DNA from: Chitinophaga pinensis
Lineage (GTDB): Bacteria; Bacteroidota; Bacteroidia; NS11-12g; UBA955
DNA: 64,000 nt
NCBI GenBank assembly: GCA_945877575.1
Contig: CAMDUE010000001.1
Location: 1-64,000 of the forward strand
Direction of reading: 5' to 3'
Shown here: positions 1 through 8,165 of the stretch, in pieces
Numbering within the stretch: position 1 is the first letter of the stretch
Layout of the letters: every line of letters starts with the position of its first letter
Notes under the pieces: model-generated
Seen by the model: only the letters and a program-made list of their open reading frames with translations
Told to the model about the DNA's origin: nothing
Database searches by the model: none
Made by a program: the position numbers and the translations under genes

Positions 1-819
1 CGTCGCTGGCATACTTTTTCTGCTCTCTGTGGTTAAAATGAGGCCGTCTGGTGTTGCTTGTATGGCTTCGAATTGAGCCGGCTTGTAGGGTAGTTTGGTG
101 CGCTTAAAGTTTTTGAAGGTTTTATCGTTCAATTGGGCAATGAATTGATTTCCTGAAGGTGAATATCCGCAGAAAAACAATCGGCCATTTAAAAAGCTCG
201 CATCGGTGATTAAAAACCTCGGATTGAATGAGCCGATTTTATGCGCAACTTGAACGCTGTCTTTAGATTGAGTTCGCGGAAACTCATAAATATTACAGCG
301 CAAATTAGCCCAGTTTTTAGTGAAAAGTTGAAAACTGGAATCCGTAATACGAAAAGCTTCACAATCAAAGTTGTGAAGTTTGCGTTTTTCAAAATTGGTT
401 TGATCTTCATATTTGAAATTGAAAATATGCCTCACCTCAAACTTTTTCAATGTGCTATCAAATTCAAGCTCAATGATTCTCAAATCTTTGCGCGCACCGG
501 CGTTATTGCCAAAATCACCAATAAAAAGATGTTGGCCGTCTGTTTCAATGGCTTCCCAATCATTGTTCTTCTCTGAAATGGGGAAGGCCTTACTAGTTTG
601 GCTGTCAAGTCCTTGCTGGGTCAGTAAGTGAATTTCTGAAGGATTGTGACTATCGTTGATGCTCCATAAACCTTCCTTTGTCAAACACAATCCCGAGGTT
701 TCTTCGAGCGACTTATTCAACAGTATCATTTGCGCTTGTTTGAAGTCTAATTTCTGAGCTAAACCCATGTGTGAAAGGGTGGCAAATGAAATTGAAAGGA
801 TGATTTTTATTAAATTCAT
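1..819 (-). CDS. Secreted beta-propeller-like protein, 3' end beyond the window
   Basis: The reverse strand is open from an ATG at 819 to the left edge (273 residues), so the C-terminus is missing. The first 22 residues (MNLIKIILSISFATLSHMGL then AQ) form a signal peptide. The following stretch (SGLCLTKEGLWSINDSHN, then DWEAIETDG and FIGDFGNN) resembles a group of Bacteroidota secreted proteins related to the SdiA-regulated/YncE type beta-propellers, in which a W-x-x-ND-S motif and a later DWE-x-I and GDFGNN motif recur; that relation comes from memory of the family, not a search. Its ATG overlaps the stop of the upstream helicase gene by four bases (ATGA), so the two are probably translationally coupled. 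No catalytic function can be assigned. Confidence 0.7.
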   Translation of the reverse strand, partial: MNLIKIILSISFATLSHMGLAQKLDFKQAQMILLNKSLEETSGLCLTKEGLWSINDSHNPSEIHLLTQQGLDSQTSKAFPISEKNNDWEAIETDGQHLFIGDFGNNAGARKDLRIIELEFDSTLKKFEVRHIFNFKYEDQTNFEKRKLHNFDCEAFRITDSSFQLFTKNWANLRCNIYEFPRTQSKDSVQVAHKIGSFNPRFLITDASFLNGRLFFCGYSPSGNQFIAQLNDKTFKNFKRTKLPYKPAQFEAIQATPDGLILTTESRKSMPAT

Positions 820-2660
820 GGCTGTATGATTGGAGGACTTACTTTCTCTGGGTGCAGAGGGATGTTTATGTAATGGATGTTTTTGAGTTGATCGTGTTTG
901 CCCAATTGTAAATCAATCAATTCTTGCAAGGCCGTTTGCCATTTTTTGGTTTTCGATTTAGCCTTGTAGGCTTCTAAAAGCTTTATGCCAGGAATCAACA
1001 TGTGTTGAGATAGTTGTTGGAGGCTGTAACCGATGGCCTTCTCTCCGCGATTCAATATCTCTGCGTGTAAGGCCTCTTCGTTGTCTTCGTGTTCCCTGAA
1101 AATGTCTTGCAATTGACGCCTGAATTTCATCATGATCAACTCCAATTCGTGCGATTTTCGCAAACAATTTTCGTAGTAATTCGAAATGTCTGTAGGTACT
1201 TTTCCCTCGTTTCGGCGAGCCAATTTTGAATACCAGCCGGCAGTTTTGTCTCGAAGGACTTCAAATTCGAAGCGGTTTAGCAATTTCTCTTTTCCGTGAA
1301 TGCGTTTTTCTTTTTCGAGGATATCGGGAAGTTCATCTACCGGTGCATTGTTCTGAGAATATTCTACAATTCGTGGGTCTAAGAAAATATTGCGTCCTGT
1401 TATCCCTGATTTTAAATACAAATTATACAGATTTACAGCTCGACTTAAGGCCACATATACTTGTCCGGGTGCGAATGACCGCTCTGCGTCGATGATGACT
1501 TTTTCTAAAGTCAAACCCTGACTCTTGTGTATGGTGATGGCCCAAGCCAATTTTAAGGGAAACTGTTTAAAAGTGCCCACTTCCTCTTGCGATACAGAAT
1601 CTTTGGCTGCATCGTATTGGTATTTAAGGTTTTGCCACGTTTCACGGACTACTTCAATCAATGTGCCTTTTACCGGGTCTTCCACAAAGATTTTATCTAT
1701 TTGTACTTCGGTTACTATGCCAATTTTACCGTTGTAATATCGTTTATCCCCTGAAACATCGTTCTTCACGAACATAACTTGAGCGCCTACTTTCACTTTT
1801 AGTAAGGGGTCAATGGGATATTGACTTTCAAAGAAGTCTCCCCTGATGTCAGCGTTAAATCGATATTCTTCGGCTTGTAAATTTTCAAGTTTGGTTTTAT
1901 TGATGGTATCTGCGGTTGCATTGTGTGAACAAAGCGTTACAAATCCATCTTCATCGGGTTCAAAATCTGGTTGATATCGTTCTTGTAAGGTTTCAAAGTC
2001 ACCTTGCTCGAGTGTTGCATTTCTGATGTTGTTCAACAATCCCACAAACGATTTATCAGATTGCCTGTAAACTTTATTCAGTTTTAATTGGAGAACACCC
2101 AGTTCATCATAGACGCGTGAATCAAAAAAGAATTCTGACTTGTAATAAACGTCTAATAATTCTTTTTCAAAGGGACGAACCACTGGCGGCAATTGAAAAA
2201 GGTCGCCAATCATCAAAATTTGAACACCACCAAAGGCTTGGTTGCTTCTGCGGCTGAATCTGAGGGACTCATCAATGGCATCAAAAAGATCACATCGAAC
2301 CATGCTGATTTCATCAATGATCAGTAGGTCTAGATTTTTGAAAATATCCAATTTGGGACGAGGGTAGTGGAAATGGCTGTGCAGCATGGGAATGTTCTGA
2401 GCCATATTGGGGTCAACGGTCTCAACGGTGGGCAGAAACATTCGGGTGGGTAATCCAAACATAGAATGAATGGTGCTACCTCCTGCGTTGATTGAAGCCA
2501 CTCCCGTAGGAGCCACAACGACGCACTTTTTTTCGGTGTTTTTTAGAAAATTTCGCAAAAACGTAGTTTTACCCGTGCCCGCTTCCCCCGTTAAAAACAC
2601 GTTTCTCCGCGTATTTTCAACAATGTCAAGAGCAATATCTGCCACCGAGATGGATTCCAC
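816..2660 (-). CDS. PIF1-like / RecD-like superfamily 1B DNA helicase
   Basis: A 614-residue ATPase with Walker A GEAGTGKT at residues 25-32, followed by a VVAPTGVASINAGGSTIHS segment typical of PIF1-family motif Ia, and Walker B LLIIDEISMV around residues 112-121. A later AWAITIHKSQGLTLEKVII and YVALSRA pair gives the motif V/VI region of SF1B helicases (PIF1, RecD2, TraI). The C-terminal about 150 residues are charged and helical and may be an HRDC-like or other nucleic-acid-binding tail. Such proteins unwind DNA 5' to 3' and act in replication or repair. The start is GTG at 2660, because no ATG lies upstream in frame within the 27-base gap to the divergent xseA. A TAAATTTG -7 element sits four bases before this GTG, suggesting a leaderless message. 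Confidence 0.88.
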   Translation of the reverse strand: MESISVADIALDIVENTRRNVFLTGEAGTGKTTFLRNFLKNTEKKCVVVAPTGVASINAGGSTIHSMFGLPTRMFLPTVETVDPNMAQNIPMLHSHFHYPRPKLDIFKNLDLLIIDEISMVRCDLFDAIDESLRFSRRSNQAFGGVQILMIGDLFQLPPVVRPFEKELLDVYYKSEFFFDSRVYDELGVLQLKLNKVYRQSDKSFVGLLNNIRNATLEQGDFETLQERYQPDFEPDEDGFVTLCSHNATADTINKTKLENLQAEEYRFNADIRGDFFESQYPIDPLLKVKVGAQVMFVKNDVSGDKRYYNGKIGIVTEVQIDKIFVEDPVKGTLIEVVRETWQNLKYQYDAAKDSVSQEEVGTFKQFPLKLAWAITIHKSQGLTLEKVIIDAERSFAPGQVYVALSRAVNLYNLYLKSGITGRNIFLDPRIVEYSQNNAPVDELPDILEKEKRIHGKEKLLNRFEFEVLRDKTAGWYSKLARRNEGKVPTDISNYYENCLRKSHELELIMMKFRRQLQDIFREHEDNEEALHAEILNRGEKAIGYSLQQLSQHMLIPGIKLLEAYKAKSKTKKWQTALQELIDLQLGKHDQLKNIHYINIPLHPEKVSPPIIQP

Positions 2661-2664
2661 AAAG

Positions 2665-2672
2665 CAAATTTA
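2665..2672 (-). promoter_or_regulatory. -7 promoter element of the PIF1-like helicase gene
   Basis: Reading the reverse strand, TAAATTTG matches the Bacteroidota -7 consensus TAnnTTTG. It ends four bases before the GTG start at 2660, so transcription would begin at or next to the start codon. No clear -33 TTTG box is visible. The element lies back to back with the xseA -7 element in the 27-base intergenic gap. Confidence 0.5.
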
Positions 2673-2675
2673 AGT

Positions 2676-2683
2676 TAAGTTTG
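2676..2683 (+). promoter_or_regulatory. -7 promoter element of xseA
   Basis: TAAGTTTG matches TAnnTTTG and ends four bases before the GTG start of xseA at 2688. This is the mirror image of the arrangement on the other strand, three bases away. A -33 box would have to lie inside the helicase coding start; none is obvious. Confidence 0.5.
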
Positions 2684-2687
2684 CACT

Positions 2688-4004
2688 GTGTCTAGTCCCA
2701 AGTTCTTCACACTTTCTGAAGTCACCACCCGAATCAAGTCGGTGGTGCAAGACGTATTTAAGTCCGATTTTTGGGTCAAGGCCGAAATCAACAAATTAGG
2801 CATCCAAAAACACTCCGGACATGCTTACCCTGAGTTGGTTGAAAAAGTAAACGGAAAGTTGGTAGCGGAAATGCGATCAACACTTTGGAAGAGCGATTTT
2901 GAACGAATAGATCAAGACTTCCGAAGCAAAATTAAAGAACCCCTTAGAGAAGGAATAACCGCGTTGATAAGGGTTCGTATCACCTTCCATGAATTGTATG
3001 GACTCAGTCTTCAAATCTTGGATATTGATTCATCTTTTGTGCTGGGTGAGTTGGAAAAAGAAAAATTGCAGAACATCCAATGGCTCAAAGAACAACAGAT
3101 TTTCAACCTAAATAAGCAAAAATCGTTACCTCTTGTGCCTAATCGGTTGGCTGTAATTAGCATTGAAAGCAGTCAAGGTTACTCTGATTTTTACAACGTA
3201 CTTACCCGGAACACACACAAATATTATTTTAAAATCAAGGTGTTTCCTGCCACCATGCAAGGCGATAGGGCGGTGGAAAGCATTGATTTGGCCTTGCAAC
3301 AAATTGAAAGGCAACTCACCCAGTTTGATGCGGTAGCCATCATTCGAGGCGGTGGAGGCGATGTCGGACTTACCTGCTACAATCATATAAATATTTCCAA
3401 GAAAGTGGCAGAATTCCCCATTCCCGTGCTTTCTGGAATTGGACACTCCACCAATCTCACTGTGGTTGAAATGGTTAGTCATTATTCGGGCATTACTCCT
3501 ACGGATCTCGCTGATTTTCTAATCAAAAAAATGGAGTGGTTTGAACGCGAAATTGGTGGCCTGTCTCAATCGATGGTTGATTCTGCTTTTGGACTTTTGG
3601 ACGATCAGAAACTGGCTCTTTCTAATTCTGCCGGACTTTTAAGAGCAAATACACGAATGACTCTGAATCAGCAACACACCAGGTTGAACAGATGGGTGGA
3701 ATCCCTGCAGAAAAATGTCCCCCGTCGAATGTCCCAAGAAAAAACATCCCTCGAAAACACAAAAATCAACCTCAAAAATGGTTGGAATCGACAAAAGGGA
3801 CAGGAGAACCAGAAGTTGGAATGGCTTCAAAAAAATCTGCAGCTTTTAGACCCCAGAAGGCTCTTGGAACGCGGATATTCGTTGACCTTGCACAACGGGA
3901 AACCCCTGAAATCAGTGGCGCAAATAAAACCAAGAGAGGAGATTACCACTTGGTTGGCCGAGGGGAAAATTACATCAACAATTACAAACATAACAAACGA
4001 TTAA
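2688..4004 (+). CDS. xseA: Exodeoxyribonuclease VII large subunit
   Basis: A 438-residue protein with the XseA order: an N-terminal OB-fold that binds single-stranded DNA (about 1-110, TLSEVTTRIKSVVQDVFKSD), the central nuclease domain (LAVISIESSQGYSDF; AIIRGGGGDVGL; PVLSGIGHSTNLTVVEMV, matching the RGGG and GH-x-T-D/N motifs of the family), a long coiled coil and a C-terminal LLERGYSLTLHNGKPL segment. With XseB it degrades single-stranded DNA from both ends. The GTG start at 2688 is preferred because the helicase gene begins only 27 bases away and a -7 element sits just upstream. xseB starts one base after its stop, so both are in one operon. Confidence 0.95.
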   Translation: MSSPKFFTLSEVTTRIKSVVQDVFKSDFWVKAEINKLGIQKHSGHAYPELVEKVNGKLVAEMRSTLWKSDFERIDQDFRSKIKEPLREGITALIRVRITFHELYGLSLQILDIDSSFVLGELEKEKLQNIQWLKEQQIFNLNKQKSLPLVPNRLAVISIESSQGYSDFYNVLTRNTHKYYFKIKVFPATMQGDRAVESIDLALQQIERQLTQFDAVAIIRGGGGDVGLTCYNHINISKKVAEFPIPVLSGIGHSTNLTVVEMVSHYSGITPTDLADFLIKKMEWFEREIGGLSQSMVDSAFGLLDDQKLALSNSAGLLRANTRMTLNQQHTRLNRWVESLQKNVPRRMSQEKTSLENTKINLKNGWNRQKGQENQKLEWLQKNLQLLDPRRLLERGYSLTLHNGKPLKSVAQIKPREEITTWLAEGKITSTITNITND

Positions 4005-4005
4005 T

Positions 4006-4200
4006 ATGACCTATCAAGACGCATACAACGAACTTCAAGAGATTGTTTCAGAAATTGAAGCGGGCGAAATTGGAATAGACGAGATTTCTCAGAAAGTCAA
4101 GCGTGCCAGTGAACTCATAGAGGTTTGCAAGGCCAAGTTATTCCAAACCGAACAAGACGTAGACCAAATATTGAAAAACCTGGAACAGTCCGAAGATTAA
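4006..4200 (+). CDS. xseB: Exodeoxyribonuclease VII small subunit
   Basis: A 64-residue helical protein with the XseB pattern: MTYQDAYNELQEIVSEIE, then GEIGIDEISQKVKRASELI and VDQILKNLE. XseB binds as several copies around the XseA coiled coil and is required for activity. It starts one base after the xseA stop codon, so subunit ratio is probably set by translational coupling. The length is normal for the family (60-80 residues). Its stop is only four bases from the end of the converging T9SS cargo gene. Confidence 0.93.
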   Translation: MTYQDAYNELQEIVSEIEAGEIGIDEISQKVKRASELIEVCKAKLFQTEQDVDQILKNLEQSED

Positions 4201-4204
4201 ATAC

Positions 4205-7200
4205 TTATTTAATCTGTAGAATTTGAGTGAATTGCTTGCCGTTAGCGGTGGCTCTCAAATTGTAAACTCCAGCGGGTAGTTCGGGCATTTGAACGATTAT
4301 TTTTCCATCGGTGGCTTTTTGTGTGCCACTGAAAATCAAACTGCCGGTCACAGAATACAAATCATATTCCACCGAAGAATTATTCACGCCCAATAAGCTC
4401 AATTGAACTTCTGCACCAGAAGCAAGTGGGTTAGGGCTGATTTGGCAATTACCGCGTGACAGGTCAAAGCAGCTGCTCGAATTCAAAAATACCAAGCTAA
4501 AACGGTCAGCATTGGCAGTCTCTGTTCCGGCTGTGATAGAGAAGGAATACTCAGTCTTGCCGTTATTCGTTAATGGGGTCAATGAATTGAGGTACTTATC
4601 AAGAATGTAACCTTCTACATTCCAATCGCCGGTATGACTTACAACAAAAGTGTATGTTGAATCGCGATATTGCGTAATATTCAGATGTATGCTATCGCCA
4701 TTTTGAGGAATGTTGCGTTTCTCAATAGATAGTAATTTACCTTGATTTGCAATGCCCATGTTTTCATCCAAATTCTTGAATTTAGTGGCATCTTCGTCTT
4801 TTACATCGTTAGAGTACAACGTATCGAAATAAATCAATACACCATCAGCGGGCATTGCTTTTACGTTGAGCGAATCAGATTGGTACAACAGAACATCGTA
4901 CATTCCCATAGGCGGTGTAGCTCTCCAAGTACTGGTCAATGTAGTTGCTTTGCTGCTTTCAGTGAAAGTCAACGATGCGCTTCCACCGCTGCTCACTACA
5001 AAACATCCTTGTCCCGGTTGTAAAAACTTACGAGCGGCTGATCCTCCAGTTGAGGTATTATTGCTAATATCTACTGTAGTATATCCGCCTCGGGTAGACA
5101 ATTTTGGATCCCAAATATAGAGTGTGGTTTTAGAAAGATTCGTTGAATTATTCAATACCGTTCCCATGTCAACAGGCGCTTGATATGGATTTCCTACAAA
5201 ATTGGTGTTGCCGTTGGTAGAATTAAAATCAGAAACCACCTTTGAACCTGTAAACAACGTTCCAGTAGCACGAATGACTGTATTTGTTGGGGTGGGAGTG
5301 TTGGTCGCTAAACTAACCGTTCTATCACCACGCATCATCAATCTGTAAGGAGTTCCAGCAGATAATGTATTTGAATTGGTATTTGAAATTGCGCTCCAAG
5401 TTTGAGTGGAGTTGTTAAAAGTATATAAAGAGGTATTACCCGTTAGTGTTTGATCAAAACCATTAGCACCTGTGGTAGAACCCGTGATATGAACTCCAAA
5501 ACCCGATGTAGAACTACCTGATTCTTGCCAATTGGCGAAAATAGAGGTAGTTGTTGTTACCGTAGGACTAATAAACCGGTATGCACGTTTAGCAGGTATG
5601 TATTGTTCAGTGGTTACGTTTCCAGAAATGGAAGCGGTTGAACCCAAAGGATTCACAATTGCGGTTCCAGAAGAATTGCTTTTTAAGGTTAAATGTCCGC
5701 CGGTAGTAAAAATACCATCAGTTAATGTAAGAGAACCAAACACATTGGTTGCCCCTTGTAGTGTAACTCCCGCAGAGTTGTCAATTTCCAATCCTTGTAA
5801 GTTTTTTACACCACCAAGATATTGAGCCGTGGTGCCATCCAAAATCAATAAAGAACCAGAAGCACCAGTGATTGTCCCTGAGTTAATGACGTCTCCGCTC
5901 AAAGTTATCGTGGTGCTAGTAGTGATATTAAGCGTTTTACCAGCAGGAATTTGCAATGCGCCATCAACACTCCAACTAGCACCGGTGGTGAATGTAGTAC
6001 TTCCTGCTGTGTTATCTAAAATGAAAATTTTATCAGCCCCAAAGTTTGTAGGATTTCCACCGGTCCCATCAGGAAAACCGGTCCAATTAGATGTATTGGT
6101 TAAGGCACTCGTACTACCTGATTTTATGTAATATTTCACATAAGGCGTCCATTTGGCGTACAAAGTCAAATTTGCTGTGGTTGAATAGCTTGCGCCAGAA
6201 GAATAATTAGTTCCACTGCCGCTAGGCTGTGTATTCCATCCAGCAAAGTAATATTCGTCTTTTACTAAGGTATTTTGTCCTGCCAATGTTATAGATCCTG
6301 ATGTAAACGACTGAGAATTTGGAGCTGAGCCTGATGTTGCGCCGTTTCCAAAATAGGTCACTGTATAGGTGGTGGCAGCTACTTTGAATATAGGTTCTAC
6401 AGTTAAATCTGTACTTAGGGTTAAAGTGTAAGGATTACTTGTTGAAACGCTATTTCCTGTAGATGTGTTTTTCCAATAATCGAATTGATATCCTGTTTTT
6501 GGAGCTGCAGAAAGAGTAATTTGAGTTCCACTTTGGTATACATCTCCATAAAGAGAACCACCCGTTGTAGTACCGTTATTACTTTTTAAAACTTTCAACA
6601 TATACACCGAAGCAGACTCAACTTCAACTGAACCGCGAGTGGGGCTGGTAGATCTGGTTGCGCTTAATTGGTCTGTAGTTACCAAGTAGTTTTGAGAATT
6701 GCTGCCTACTAGTGTGGTCCAGGTTGATGTTCCAGGGGTTTTATACCCTAAAATAGGACTTCCGTTGTTGCTGGAATATCCGGTTTGTGTGCCTTTGTTG
6801 GATGTTTGATTGGGGAAACTACCCAATTGTAAGGTTGCTGTTTTTGTGGTGTTGGAAACCAAATGCGGCTGAAAAATCTTAGCCGTTCCAATTTCTGCTC
6901 CTGTTCCATCAGTAAGGTATGTATAAACACCGCCTGCAAAAATGGTATTGTCAGTGCCATCTGCTTTGCCCCCATATGCAACATTCCCTGTATTTATATT
7001 GAATGTATTTGATGAAGAATGATAGATAGAATAATACACATGAGAACTTGTATTATAACCAAAATCATCCAAAGAATAGGCTGTAGGACTTGAAACGGAA
7101 CCTGCAGATCTTTTGTAGTTGTAGGCAAAAATGCAGTTGATAATTCTAACGGTCCCTCCGTTGTTTCCAACAGCCCCTCCGCTGTAGGAACCATAAGCAA

Positions 7201-7945
7201 CATTTCCTGTGAACGTACTATTAAGTAGATAAAGAGTTCCTTGGTAATTATTGATACCGCCTCCAATTTCTGTGCTTTTGTTATTCGAAAACGTACAATT
7301 ATTCATGTACAAGGTACCTTGATTTTCACAACCTCCGCCACCACCATTGCTCGATTCAGAGCGATTGTCTGAGAATGTTGTTTTTTCTATGTACATGGTT
7401 GCACCACTTGTATTTAAAAAACCACCGCCATATCCAGCAGAGTTTCGTATCAATTGGCAGTTATTCATGTAGGTAACTCCTGAGTTGTAGAGTCCCGCAC
7501 CGCCAGCAAAAATAGAATTTCGACCGTTAGATATGGTTACACTGTTTAAAACCAATTTGTTCGCAGTATTCCTGATACAACCGCCTCCAGAGTTGAAATC
7601 CCCTCCCTTGAGGGTAATGTTTTCAATGGTAATTGTAACATTTGAACCGCTGGTATTGAAAATATTAAAAGTCGAAGGGCTTGTATTGTTCACGCCTTCA
7701 TCAGAAACACCCGTTACAGGAACAGTTATTACATTACCTTTACCCTTAATGGTCAATGACTTGCTGATTGAAATGGCAGCAGTAATAGTAATGTTGTTTT
7801 GGATTTCAATAATATCCACCACAGAACTACTTGAATTTGTTACAGCTGTAGTCAATTCGCTGTAGGTAGATACATAACGAGTGGTTTGTGCAGAACTGCT
7901 TAAGGTAGTGAGAATAAGAAGGACCAAAGAAAGTATGCGATTCAT
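4205..7945 (-). CDS. Large T9SS-secreted beta-helix / InlB-repeat protein (paralogue 1)
   Basis: A 1246-residue extracellular protein. Residues 1-20 are a signal peptide ending SSSAQ. Residues about 100-300 carry repeated N-x-x-F/I-x-x-N and GGG turns typical of right-handed parallel beta-helix (polymorphic outer-membrane-type) repeats. Residues about 445-522 look like a divergent bacterial repeat (GYQFDYWKN), and about 526-602 form a Listeria-Bacteroides InlB B-repeat (VTYFGNG ... YYFAGWNT ... LTLYAKW). The long middle has beta-sandwich character. The last about 80 residues (ISPNPL ... GVYNLRATANGKQFTQILQIK) are a type A T9SS sorting domain. Role is probably adhesion or surface display; no enzyme motif is seen. 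The divergent neighbour at 8166 is a paralogue with the same domain order. No Shine-Dalgarno is visible at the ATG. Confidence 0.9.
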   Translation of the reverse strand: MNRILSLVLLILTTLSSSAQTTRYVSTYSELTTAVTNSSSSVVDIIEIQNNITITAAISISKSLTIKGKGNVITVPVTGVSDEGVNNTSPSTFNIFNTSGSNVTITIENITLKGGDFNSGGGCIRNTANKLVLNSVTISNGRNSIFAGGAGLYNSGVTYMNNCQLIRNSAGYGGGFLNTSGATMYIEKTTFSDNRSESSNGGGGGCENQGTLYMNNCTFSNNKSTEIGGGINNYQGTLYLLNSTFTGNVAYGSYSGGAVGNNGGTVRIINCIFAYNYKRSAGSVSSPTAYSLDDFGYNTSSHVYYSIYHSSSNTFNINTGNVAYGGKADGTDNTIFAGGVYTYLTDGTGAEIGTAKIFQPHLVSNTTKTATLQLGSFPNQTSNKGTQTGYSSNNGSPILGYKTPGTSTWTTLVGSNSQNYLVTTDQLSATRSTSPTRGSVEVESASVYMLKVLKSNNGTTTGGSLYGDVYQSGTQITLSAAPKTGYQFDYWKNTSTGNSVSTSNPYTLTLSTDLTVEPIFKVAATTYTVTYFGNGATSGSAPNSQSFTSGSITLAGQNTLVKDEYYFAGWNTQPSGSGTNYSSGASYSTTANLTLYAKWTPYVKYYIKSGSTSALTNTSNWTGFPDGTGGNPTNFGADKIFILDNTAGSTTFTTGASWSVDGALQIPAGKTLNITTSTTITLSGDVINSGTITGASGSLLILDGTTAQYLGGVKNLQGLEIDNSAGVTLQGATNVFGSLTLTDGIFTTGGHLTLKSNSSGTAIVNPLGSTASISGNVTTEQYIPAKRAYRFISPTVTTTTSIFANWQESGSSTSGFGVHITGSTTGANGFDQTLTGNTSLYTFNNSTQTWSAISNTNSNTLSAGTPYRLMMRGDRTVSLATNTPTPTNTVIRATGTLFTGSKVVSDFNSTNGNTNFVGNPYQAPVDMGTVLNNSTNLSKTTLYIWDPKLSTRGGYTTVDISNNTSTGGSAARKFLQPGQGCFVVSSGGSASLTFTESSKATTLTSTWRATPPMGMYDVLLYQSDSLNVKAMPADGVLIYFDTLYSNDVKDEDATKFKNLDENMGIANQGKLLSIEKRNIPQNGDSIHLNITQYRDSTYTFVVSHTGDWNVEGYILDKYLNSLTPLTNNGKTEYSFSITAGTETANADRFSLVFLNSSSCFDLSRGNCQISPNPLASGAEVQLSLLGVNNSSVEYDLYSVTGSLIFSGTQKATDGKIIVQMPELPAGVYNLRATANGKQFTQILQIK

Positions 7946-8165
7946 TTTGCCTTTAAAACTGCGAATATAAAGAAAAATACCGTCAAATTAAAGTATTTTT
8001 AGATGTACTAAACAGATTTTTTATTGCACTTCAAAATATCTTACTCTCTTTTCAGATATTATATTTTATTAGCGATTTATGGGAAACTAGGTTAGTAATT
8101 GTTATAGGGGTCCTGTATAAACAAAACAAGTAATTGTAGAGATTTGCGACAAAATCAAAACTACT
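7946..8165. promoter_or_regulatory. Divergent intergenic region between the two giant paralogues
   Basis: 220 AT-rich bases separate the two divergent start codons, and no gene is visible. On the reverse strand a TATATTCG (one mismatch to TAnnTTTG) lies about 25 bases before the ATG at 7945. On the forward strand an AGAGATTTGCG sequence lies about 25 bases before the ATG at 8166 and is a weaker match. The region therefore probably carries both promoters, which may be co-regulated. Confidence 0.4.

Noticed and set aside
3692-4009. Proline-rich open frame inside the 3' part of xseA
   Set aside because: It lies in another frame of a well-supported gene and has no family features.
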